DNA from: Bicyclus anynana
Taxonomy: Eukaryota; Arthropoda; Insecta; Lepidoptera; Nymphalidae
DNA: 64,000 nt
Reading direction: 5' to 3'
Assembly: GCF_947172395.1 (NCBI RefSeq)
Contig: NC_069100.1
Span: 4,841,001 to 4,905,000, forward strand
Part shown: positions 27,319-39,300 of the stretch, one piece after another
Numbering within the stretch: position 1 is the stretch's first letter
Layout of the letters: each line of letters begins with the position of its first letter
Made by a program: the position numbers and the translations under genes
The notes under the pieces: generated by a model
What the model saw: only the letters and a program-made list of their open reading frames with translations
What the model was told of the DNA's origin: nothing
Databases searched by the model: none

Positions 27319-30292
27319 ATGTACACCGATTACTCAAAGACGCCTGGACCGATTTCAAAAATTCTTTTTTTGTTTGAAACGGTATAGTCCCCATTTGGTC
27401 CCATTGCCATCATGTCAAGATCTGATGATGGAATCCTGGAGAAATTGAGGGGAACTTTCGAAAATTATATGGGTGTCTAGTGTGTTCGTAAACTTTTCCA
27501 TTTAGTACTTTTAAGGACTACAATTTTATGAAGGTTTAAAATCGATCTGATGATGGAGCCAATAAACTGACGAGGGAACTCCTCGGCGATTTACAGCAGT
27601 TACCTTGTGTTTGGGCTTGATTAATTTGTATTAATGAGAACTTTCCACATAGATAGGTTGTGACTGTCATTTACGGGTTTGGTGATGAAAACCAAGGACA
27701 ATTAAGGGAACTCCTTAACAGTTTATAGTAACTACCTTGTGTTTGGCCTTGATTAATTTGTATTGCTGAGAACTTTCTACCTAGATGAGTTGTATCTGTT
27801 ATTAGGAGTCTGATGATGAAGACCAAGGTCAATTAAGGGCACCTCTTAACGGTTTACGGTAGCTACCGTGTGCTTGGGCTTGATTAATTTGTATTGCTGG
27901 GAATTTTGTACCACGATGGGTTGTGACTGTCATTAGGGGTCTGATGTATTCGTTTGAGATTAAATTTTACACTAAAAATGGAAAAATAATAAAAATTTTA
28001 ATAAAAAAAATATAACCGACTTCAAAACCTAAAAACGTACCCACTAAACTAAAAAGCGAAAAATAACATCATAATATGTTCTACCTGCTGATCAGCATGA
28101 AGTCGGTGCTTAGCCGGTGTTGTCTTAATTTAAGCCATTTCTGATAGGACCACATGAAACAACACTGTCTGCAAAATCTAAATCTATAACATGGCTTGAA
28201 TTAATACATCACCGGCTTAGCACCGCCTTCATGCTGATCAGCAGGTAGAACATATTATGATGTTATTTTTCGATTTTTAGTTTAGTGGGTACGTTTTTAG
28301 GTTTTGAAGTCGGTTATATTTTTTTTATTAAAATTTTTATTATTATGATTGTCGCTTTGTTATCTCTATGAATGACGTCACTTGCTAATGTTGTTTCGGC
28401 GGCAAAAATTTTACGTAGATATTTTTTCATTTATATTAAATTTTTTACTGGTTATTATTGACAGGACAAAATAAAATATAGCTTATAATACTTACATAAT
28501 TCAGTTTAAACATTGCTTACAAAAGAGGCAAGTAGCCTATTGATCTTACTATACTACTATACTCTTTATATTCTGCGTCCTACCACGTATAAACTGATTT
28601 CAAAATTCCCAGAGTAACCTCGCCGTGGCGACTCCACCACAGGAGCGCAAACAAATGACTGCGGGCACCCTCTCCGCTGCGGCCACAGAGACCGTCGGCA
28701 ACGAGATATTCGACGCCGACTGTTTGAAGCTGATCAACGAGTACTTCTACGGTGTAAGGTTAGTAGCATAGCCTTTAGCCATAGCCAAAATTAAGTAGCT
28801 TTCGATAATCCACTCTGAGAAAGCTATTGTCTGTCTACGCCAATGTCTTTATTACTTGAAAAATTAGTTCTACGACTATGGCAAAGTCTTCGCCGATAAA
28901 TAAAGTAGGTTCTACGATGTAAGGTTAGTAACGCTGCCTCCGTATACTACATCAAGTAGATTTTAAGCCACTTCTCTGCTGGCTTCGAGGTGCCCGAAAA
29001 ATGTTCTCTAAGGTCCTGACCATAATGGAGCGTATTCTACGGTAAAGAAAAGGTCCTCAATTTCTTGTCTTCAGTACACCTAGTCGACGACATATTTCTT
29101 CTCAGAATAAACGAAGAGATGTTCTGCCTAGCCTGCCAATTTCTTCTAGTTCTCAGTTTAGTCAATGATCGTGACAAATTTTTACTTTTTTAGAATTTTT
29201 AAGTAAAGTTTTCATTGAAATGTGATTGATACCTACAGGATTTTCCCTGGCCAAGATCCGACGCACGTGTACATCGGCTGGGTGACCACGCAGTATCATT
29301 TACACTCCAAGGACTTCAATCAGAATAAGGTCACCAAGTCCTCTGTCATCATCACTGATGACTACGACAGAGTGGTTGAAAGGTATGACTTAATTATGTA
29401 GCTGATTCTATTATTGTTTTATCCATTAATGTTCCATTAGAATATTGTCTGTGGATATCATAAGCTGGTTATCGTTTTTATTTAATACTAGCGGACACCC
29501 GCGACTTCGTCCGCGTGAAAGTCGTTGTAAACTTTCAACTACCCCTATCCTACCCTACCCTACCTCTACCCTACCCTATCCCAACCCTACCCCTACCCTA
29601 CCACTAACCTACCCCTACCCTACCCTACCCCTACCCTTCACAACCTCTACCCTACCCTACCCTAGCCTACCCCTACCCTACTCATTAAGGCTGCACTTCT
29701 TTATTTATTCCCCCCCCCCCCCCCTCCCCCCGTAAGTTGCAATGAGCGCGGCAACCGTTACACAAAAAGAAACCATATAGCATGAATTAGTATTCACGCG
29801 CGATAGCTTAGCGTATTTCTTGTATAACTTTGGTGTTTCTTTACCGATTTTTATGATTCTTTTTTTATTGAATAGGTAATAATGTTAACTTTTTTAGTTA
29901 GGGATGAGTGATGAGTGTTACAAACATAAGAGTAGACAAATATAATTAGAAAGCTCCGAACTGCTAAGCTATCGGGAGTTACACGTGTTATTGTGAGTCA
30001 ACCATAAAAGATAGACATATATATGCTGTTGTATTTTTATAGATAATTTTAAGGAAAACATTTCCGTCATACATGATTTCCATGTAGCTTTAACCATTAA
30101 GGCTGTACACGCGACGGAAGCTTAAAAAATTCAGTAACTTCTCCCGTTTTCTCAACATTTCTCTTCACTGCTCTGCTCCTATTGATTGTAGCGTAACGAA
30201 AAGTATACTATAACCTGCCCAAGAGTATGTAGAATAATTGTACAAAGTTTCGTTAAAATCCGTCCAGTAGTTTTTGTTTCTATAAAGAACAT

Positions 30293-30333
<41 letters not shown>

Positions 30334-33300
30334 AATTTTACTGATTGCATTTTTGGGATCAGTATCGATCACTAATCACCCCCTGATAGTTATTTTGGAA
30401 ATATATTTCATGTACAGAATTGACCTCTCTACAGATTTATTATAAGTATAGATTAAATTCAGGTTATGTGGCTGTCCAATATATTTCTTTGTTATCGTCC
30501 CTGTTCAACAAAGGCATTCTTGTAATTTTATTATATCCTAAACTAAACTCGCGGAATAGCACTAAAATGGACCCACGGCGGAAAATAAAGGTTCCAAATC
30601 AACGCGTCGTTTTCAGATACGGTCCCCATATTTTAGTGGACGTCCCAAGTGTCCACTGGGCTATCATGGCTCAGTGGATAGCCCAGTGGATATGACCTCT
30701 GCCTCAGATTCCGGAGGGTGTGGGTTCGAATCCGGCCCGGGGCATGCACATCCAACTTTGCAATTGTGTGTTAAGAAAATAAATATCACGTGTCTCAAAC
30801 GGTGAAGGACACATATCGTGAGGAAACCTGCATACCAGAGAATTTTCTTAATTCTCTGCGTGTGTAAAGTCTGCCAATTCGCATTGGGCCAGCATTATGG
30901 ACTATTGGCCTCTCTGAATATGGGTTGATAACGACCTAAGAGGCCAATCAAAACCAATATACTCAGGTTTTCCACGGGGCGTTTAAATTCAACTAACATT
31001 TTTCTCTTTTAACGTAGTGTAAACAGACATTCGTGCTACATGGTGCGCGCTGACGAACTCTACAACGAGGTGATGGCCGAAGCGACAGGCAAGGGCGCCT
31101 CTCAGGGCATGTTCATCGGTTGCTCCGTCGACACCTCCACCGGCACCGTGTCCTTCACCTGCGAGGGGAAGGAGACCAGCATCAAGTTCAAGGTGAATTA
31201 TTATTATTTTTTTTATTCTTTACAAGTTAGCCCTTGACTACAATCTCACCTGATGGTAAGTGATGATGCAGTCTAAGATGGAAGCGGGCTAACTTGTTAG
31301 GAGGAGGATGAAAATCCACACCCCTTTCGGTTTCTACACGGCATCGTACCGGAACGCTAAATCGCTTGGCGGTACGTCTTTGCCGGTAGGGTGGTAACTA
31401 GCCACGGCCGAAGCCTCCCACCAGGCAGACCTGGACCGATTAAGAAAATCTCAATCTGCCCAGCCGGGGATCGAACCCAGGACCTCCGGTTTGTAAATCC
31501 ACCGCGCATACCACTGCGCCACGGAGGCCGTCAAACTACATATTAGTTTTCTATTAGGGACATTGCAGAATGGTTATCTACCAATCAGTATTCTATTGAG
31601 TACATTTTAGATCTCCTCATTTTCTTTATCGTTGTTGTTCCATAACTAAGATATTGAGTAACATTAAGTTTTTAATAGTACGTTCTTAGTCTCTCCAATT
31701 ATTAAAAAAAAAGAATACGTGTTTTCTAAATATATTTCACAGCCGTCAGAGTTCTATTTTTACTTCTCCTTTTTAGAGTTCCATTTTAACTACAAAAACC
31801 ATTACATAGGCATTTAGTCTTATAAACTGTTAAATCGCTGTTTAAAGTGAAGGAGAATCTCACTATCGACAGATCATTTAGTCTTAAATACAGCAATAAA
31901 AGAAAAAGGAGAAGTAAACCCTCCCCAAAATTCCATAAAATATTCATGTTTCAGATGGAACCAGAAACCAAACTGTTCCCAGCCATCTTCGTAGAGGCTA
32001 CATCCAAGGAGATACTGCAGATTGAGCTGGGGCGCTCATCCACAAGTCTTCCGCTCAGTGCTGCGGTGCTGCCCACTAGTGACAAGCATGTCAACCCACA
32101 GTTCCCGCCCAGATTGAAGGTCCAGTGCTTGAAGCCTCACCAATGGGCTAGAGTAAGTTTATTTACAGGTGTATTTATTCGGTTAATCAGTTTGATTAGA
32201 CTGTTTTTGTGGAGAATAGCAACATTACGAGTAGGTTTCTCCTTCCACAAAAGTCCTTTGTTACCAAAAGTAATTTTGCTTGGTTTTTTATTAGTATTTT
32301 TTATCCAAGAACATACTTGCAATAACTTCTAGTAAAGTTTCGTGATGTACCTTATGAGATCTTCAATTGACGTAAAAATTTTGAATAATATATTTTGTTT
32401 TTGTCTCGATCGATATGACCTCAGCCTTCAATTCGGAGGGCGTAGATTCGAATCTGGTTCGGGGCAAGCGCCTTCAACTTTTCAGTTATGTGCATTTTAA
32501 GAAATTAAATGTCACGTGTCTCAAACAGTGAAGGAAAACATCTTGAAGAAACCTGCATACCTGAGAATTTTCTTAATTATGTAGGTGTGTGGAGTCTGAC
32601 AATCCGCATTGGGCCAGCGTGGTGAACTATTGGCCTAACTCCTCTAATTCTGAGAGGAGACTCGTGAAAACAACAACAACAGTGAAAAAAACTTAAAAAG
32701 CGAAACTTAGTAAAACATCTAAACTTATTTCACATCGTTCGAATAAGACTTAAGTTATGTCAACTTTCAGGTACCAAACCAATCGTTGCAAGTTCACGCC
32801 CTGAAGTTATCTGACATCCGCGGCTGGTCCATGTTGTGTGAAGACGCTGTCTCTATGTTGGCTCTCCACATACCCGGTAACTTTATTATATTTTAACCGG
32901 TAACCCGGTAACTTTACGTTATTCGCTCCATAATTTCTAATAAACACTGCAAAAGAATATATTTAAGAAAATTAACCGTTCAAAAATCAGATCAGATACT
33001 CGTAGTACAGTTATTTTTAACGCGCATATTATATTAGCTTTACTTGTAAGTATGTATGTAAGAAAGTCTTGGAATCTTAATTTGACCCACTTCCCGGTCT
33101 TCGATTAGGATGAAAGTTTGCACACGCTGAGTTCTGATGTCAATAAGACAGCTAAGAAACGTCATTACAAATCCAATATGGCGACCTCCCCAAGATGGCA
33201 GACTGGCTGTTTGAAATCCACGCTCATCAAAAAAATGTTTAGACTAAATTATAAATGATTTTGACTCTGCGCCATTTTCAGTTTTGTCTTGTAATTTCAG

Positions 33301-36300
33301 AGGAGGATCGCTGCATCGACATTCTGGAACTGATCGAGATGGACAAACTGCTCAGCTTCCACTCGCACACGCTCACCTTGTACGCCGCCTTGTGCTATCA
33401 AAGCAATTACAGGTAAAACTTATATATACTTCTCTGCTAAGATTAAAAAGATGTATGTCCTCCGGCCGTGACTTAGCTCCTCTAAGTCAATGCCGGAGGA
33501 CAGTAATGCGCTTATTATGTACTTGTTTGTAGCATGTTCAAGTTTGTAGCATGAAAGATGAAGGACTTTCATACAAACTTGTGAGAGCCGTTAGACCTCC
33601 TTAATCCGGCCCTGTCACAAAATTGGTTTGTAAAAAACCCTATTATAAGCTACCTTCTTGCCAAATTTGAAGTTTGTAGCACGAAAGATGAAGGACTTGG
33701 TTTCAAACTTACGAAATCGTATAGACTTTCTTTATTCGGCCCTGTCGGAAAATTGATTTGTAAAGGACGTCTGCAAACTATAAACTACCTTCCTGTCAAA
33801 TTTTAAGTTTACAGCATTCAAAATGAAGGACTTTCATACGAACTTGCGAGAGCCTTTAGACCTCCTTAATCCGACCCTGTCATAAAATTGGTTTGTAAAG
33901 AATATTCACCAATTATAAACTACATTTATGATAAATTTCAAGTTTGTAGCATAAAAAATTTAGAACTTTCTTTTAAACTTTGAAAGGGGTATGGATTTCG
34001 TCCTCCTCCTAACAAGTTAGCCCGATTCCATCTTAGCTTGCACCATCACTTACCATCTAACTTGTAAAGATTAAAAAAAAACCTATTAATGGTGAAACAT
34101 ACACATAAAAACATCTTTATATAACCTACTTTATATTACCTAATACATAAGAACATCTTTATATAACTAAATTTAATGTTTCTTGCAAATAAACGGTTCT
34201 GATTCTGATTCTGAGCTGCATTGAAGTAATTTGTAGGTTTAAGTGTTAGTTAGTAAGTTTGCTAAAAGTTAAATGTTTCTTTCCAGAGCCGCCCACGCGT
34301 TATGCCAACACGTGGATCAGAAGCAGCTACTGTACGCCATCCAGTCGCAGTACATGTCCGGTCCGCTACGACAGGGCTTCTACGATCTTCTCATCGCGTT
34401 ACATCTAGAGTCGCATGCCACCACTATGTGAGTAACAATTACCAAGTGAAGTAATAACAGACGCCTTGCCACGAAACAAGTCCCGTAGATGCGGCGCTAA
34501 TATCTTAATGGCGGTCCTATTGTCATTTGGTAATGGCGGTCTTATTGTCATTTGTGTAAAGCGCTGTCAGTTCGCTGTCAAATCGTGTCGCGGAGTCTAA
34601 CAATGTGGTGCTTATTTTATAATAAACCCTACCCTTGCCCTTAGAACCCTATGTCCGTCTCCTGGTTCTAAGCTACATCTCCATCAATTTTAAATTTTCA
34701 GCCAAAACGGTCCGCCGACCGTCTGAAAAATAATTTTAACATTGAATATTGTACTGAATTATTTTATTTTCTCGAAATCGTAGTGAAAAATATAGTGTAA
34801 CACGTGGGGCTAAACCCATTATAAACTCGGTTTCTATTTAACAGCCCTCGCCTCGAATATAATGTGTCTTTTTAGCCCCTTGTATAATAATCTACTATTT
34901 TGTATTCAGGGAGGCGTGTAAGAACGAGTTCGTCATCCCGCTGGGGCCGGAGCTGAAGTCCCTGTACGAGGAGCCAGAGATGAGGCACAGTCTGCGCTCG
35001 CTGCAGACTGAGAGCGTGATCCCGCAGATGAAGATGACGGACATAGCGTGAGTTTTAGGCCTCAAATACATCCTCCATATCTTTCAAGACTTTCAAGCAA
35101 TAGAAAATCTTCAAATTCTTCTTCTTAAATTCCTGTAGAAATCTTCTTCCTAATTGCTACAGGTATCATTTGAGCTAAGACCTTTGGACTTGTATCGCAC
35201 CCAAATTCACCAACAAAGTTGTCTGTCGTTTTTTGAGAAGGACGAGTTAAACTCACACATCGAAATTATTTAACATCAATAAATATATCCTGTGTCACAA
35301 CTATAAATTTAAATCAAACTGCACACATATGTAATTTTAACACAATGAAATATCGACTCTATAGACTCAGTTTGTCTAAACACGTTAGATCGTGATCATA
35401 TACTTTTGACAGAGGGGTAACGTCTAGCGAGGCAGGTCTCATGGTAATTGGTTTGAGTATAGTCAACTCAACGGGGGATAGGAGTATTCTAAGTTGAATC
35501 AGAAATAAGGAGGTCAGTATTATTACAACAACTTCGTAATTCACATTACTTAACGAATCAGAAATCTAAAATCAACGGTTCACATAGTCTGAAGAGCCAA
35601 TAGATGTTGGAAACTAAGGTATTTTAATGGTCTCCACACCAGTAAGTACTGTGTTAGTTAAACCCCCCAATATCTGGTCTAACGACATCAAGTAATTTGC
35701 AAGGAGTCGAAGCTGGCGGTTCAGGAGTTTAGTGTTTGAAAGTCTACAAAGTCTTGATCCTACAGTGGACTTCATCTGCTGATTATAGTCTTTGGGTACT
35801 TTAGGAGCAGAATCTTAAGGGATTTCAGAGAAAAAGCGGTATATTTGGGTGGCCAATGTTAGTGCATTATTAGTTATTGGGTACTAGTTGTTGGTATGTA
35901 AAATTTCGCTATACAGGGAAAGCATAACGGAAATCAGCAACCTGTATTCCCCGTACTTCCCGCTGGAGGTGGTGCGGGAGTTCGTGATGCAGGCGCTGGC
36001 GGAGGCGGTGGAGACCAACCAGGTGCACAACAGAGACCCTGTCGGAGGCAGCAACGAGAACTTGTTCTTGTGAGTATCATATCATTATCGGCCTATTAAA
36101 CAGGGTTAGCCCTGAAGAAGAGAGGATTTGATAGATATGTTTTTTCATACTTCTATCATTTTTTCATTTGTCCTTTTCTTTTAAAATTTTGAACACGGTA
36201 ATAAAATACATTACTCCATTAAAAATTCAAAAAAATAATCAACCCTCCTGCTGCGGGATATTTAAGTGCTCAAGCAACCGTGCTTATGGTAAGGCCCCAT

Positions 36301-39300
36301 GCCTTATAAGTGAGAGGCTTTGGAGCTCAGACCCACCACGCTGCTCCAATGCGGTTTGGCGGGCTAGATTTAAACAGTTAATATGAAACTGATCTATATG
36401 CTCAAATTAAGATAGGGGTGAAGAAAGCTTTTGTCGATTTCAAAATGTTAGATCATTTTGAAATCGACAAAAGCTTCTACATCTACATTCAGACTACTAC
36501 TACAAAACTAAGTACTACTTTTGTTGTAGGCCACTCATAAAACTGGTAGATCGGCTCTTGTTGGTTGGTATGATGAGAGACGAGGATGTCGAGAAACTGC
36601 TCATCATGATCAACCCGGAGACATGGGATGCGACATTCGACAAAGGTAAGTATTACATTGATCCAATTGCTATAAATATCAGTCAAAATTAAAAAAAAAC
36701 ATGACCCATTGGAACTTAACCAATACACCCCATTGTTGAGAGGAACTTTAGGTCTAATCTCTGGAACAGCTGAAACGATTTTAACGATTCTTTCACTAGT
36801 AAATAAAGAAGGTTATTAAGCAACACATGGGCTACTTTTATCCTGGAAAACAAAAGTCGCGGTCTGTTAGTGATAAATATCATTGAATAAACTTTGCGAG
36901 TTCCAATAATGAAGGAGATTTTATGTTCGGCTGTTTATATTTCCAGAAGGCAAAGACGAGCACAGAAAAGGCCTGTTGCACATGAAAATGGCAGAGGGTG
37001 CTAAGCTACAGATGTGCTACTTACTGCAGCATCTCAACGACATGCAGTTAAGGCATCGCGTCGAGTTCATCATCGCCTTCGCTCACGACTTCGTTGGCGA
37101 TTTACAGGCCGATCAGCTGAGGTTTGTGGAAGTTTTAGGCATTAAGGATAGTCATACACCTAAAGATTTACTTGTGCAAGTATAGACTTGTACAATTTAT
37201 TACTTGTGCATATGTCAATGTGTGCCACAAAGCTTAAAACTATAAAGTTGAGTTTAAAGTAGCAACAGCAACATCTGAAACAATTTTAACACCAGAAATG
37301 TTTTAGACTTTGAGGTTATTATTCTATATTCCGCTAAATACAGTATTTGAAGTAAAAGGCTCAAGTATTACTGTATTTATAATACGTCTGCAAATTGTGA
37401 AAATACGACGTATATATGTGTTAAAACACATATACGTCGTATTTCACAATAAAATGTTACTTTCAGACGTTACACCGAAATCAAGCAATCTGATTTGCCG
37501 AGTGCTGTCGCGGCTAAAAAAACAAAAGAGTTCCGTTGTCCACCTCGTGAACAAATGAATGCTATACTGGGTAAGTTTAATCAATCTAATCGAAGTATAT
37601 AGCGAATATAATATACAACGCCAACAGGTTTTAAAACCGGCTGGTCTTCTTTTTATCCTGTGAGAATATCGGGACATGAAAAAGTGTCTTTATCCTTTGT
37701 CTGTGCCACATTTTTTTGAGTCTGTGTGAGTTTTAAAATTGTATAGATAACGCAACTTTTGTATGTATGTACCTATATCAAATTGTTTTTGGAATTCCAG
37801 AAAGGTTTATTTGGTTTGCAAAAAGTACACATGCCAACTCTGAGTTAGTAAATTATGTGTCATTATAATTAAATAAAAACAAGAATAAATAGAAGCAGGC
37901 AGCAACATAATTAGATTTGAGAAGTTTTAGTTGGATAACCTCTGAAAACATAGGAACCAGTTGCAATGAAAAAAAGTGGCAGTGGCGGTGTTCCTTGACT
38001 AGGTTCTTTTATATTTCTGTTAAGGTTTTAATACTTTTTTGTGTCAGGTTTCAAGCACTTGGAGGACGATGATCCGGAGAACTGTCCGTGTGGCGAGGAC
38101 CTGATCTCGCGCATGAATGAGTTCCACGAGGGACTCATGACGCACGTCTCGCTCAGTGCGCTGCAGGAACCCGACGGAGAGGTAACACGATGAGTGGCTA
38201 CCAGGGGCGATGGATCCTAACAACACGATTCCTATTGGGTTATCTTTTAAAAACCATACATACATATTCATTATTGTAATGTATTTTATATGCTCCAAAT
38301 AGGTATTTAATATTACAACAGCATTTCTACAATATATATTAATACTATCTATAAGAACGTAGACGTACATGAAATTCGCTTGGTCTTTCAGACTTAAAAA
38401 ACACATGAATGGGTTACCTACTACAAAATTTCAGCCTTCGCTACTGGTAGCTACTATACTAATAGATAGAGAAAACTGCCCTGTCCGTGCGACGAGGATT
38501 GATCTCGCACATGAAAGAATATAAGTAAATTATGAGGGATTTGATTCTTCTTACAATAACTGTATTTTCAGGAGAATTTTTATTAAATAGTGTAACTCAA
38601 TATCTCTCGGGTAATAAATCAAGGCTTTATATTAATATATTTTTATTTAATATGCATATATTGGCGTTTGCTTGAATTTGGCGGTACTATTTGGAAAATA
38701 TAAAAAATGTTGTGTTTTTAGGAATCTTCAGAACCGGAAGCAAAAACGGGTGCATTTGGAAAACTGTACAACATTATAAATACAGTGAAAGAGTTGGAAG
38801 AGGAAGCGAAGGTAATAAAAATTTTATTTTTTACAAAAAGAATAATATTAATGGAATATCTACTCGGTTTCATTATTAGCACACCTATTTTAATTGGCTT
38901 ACTTAATAAAAGTAAGTTATTTTTCTTAATAAAGATGACGAATAACAAGAGTTTGACCCTTCATATTTCGTGATATGTATTAATTTAAATTAATTATGTG
39001 TAGGAAATAGTAGCCTGAGTGGGATATGATGTCAGGTGGCATGACTTGGTTCCGTAAAGAGTGGGGAGTTAGAGAGTGGTACCGATAAGGCGCTAGTCGT
39101 GCGTTTGGCTTCAGTATACTCGTGGCGTTCGAGCCGTCTATATTTCTTGTTGTGTAATTCTTTATGGGTTACTTGGGATAGGCGGGAGAGTGACTTGAGT
39201 GTAAAAAGGGAGTATTGTTTAACAAGGGCGCCATTAATTCTACACACAAGTGCGTGACTCCACTCAAGGTCATTCTCTGCCATTCTAGGTTCTTATTTTG

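Larger units (their letters stand above)
27228..28345. mobile_element. Composite dispersed repeat bounded by inverted AACCGACTTCAAAA
   Basis: Begins aaccgacttcaaaaaggagg followed by ggttctcaattcggtcggta, a motif I recall from a widespread moth repeat. The same word occurs inverted at 28302-28315. Inside are a 46-base T run (27269-27314), three ~130-bp tandem units and a long hairpin. No coding frame is preserved. Confidence 0.6.
25699..28612 (+). other. RyR: RyR intron 27, 2.9 kb, with hairpin-bearing composite repeat
   Basis: The first 1.5 kb is AT-rich with nothing recognised. From 27228 to 28345 there is a composite repeat with a poly-T tract, three tandem units and a long inverted repeat, each listed separately. 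Confidence 0.7.

Noticed and set aside
29700..29730. Poly-C run (and the 46-base poly-T at 27269-27314) as functional signals
   Set aside because: Homopolymers inside repeats; their length is prone to sequencing error.
31460..31536. tRNA gene on the minus strand
   Set aside because: Box A and box B are present, but the sequence continues into a SINE body and recurs at several places, so it is a SINE head. The same holds at 285, 14212, 30664 and 42215.
33541..33985. CRISPR-like array
   Set aside because: The units are contiguous ~130-bp repeats without spacers, in a eukaryotic intron.
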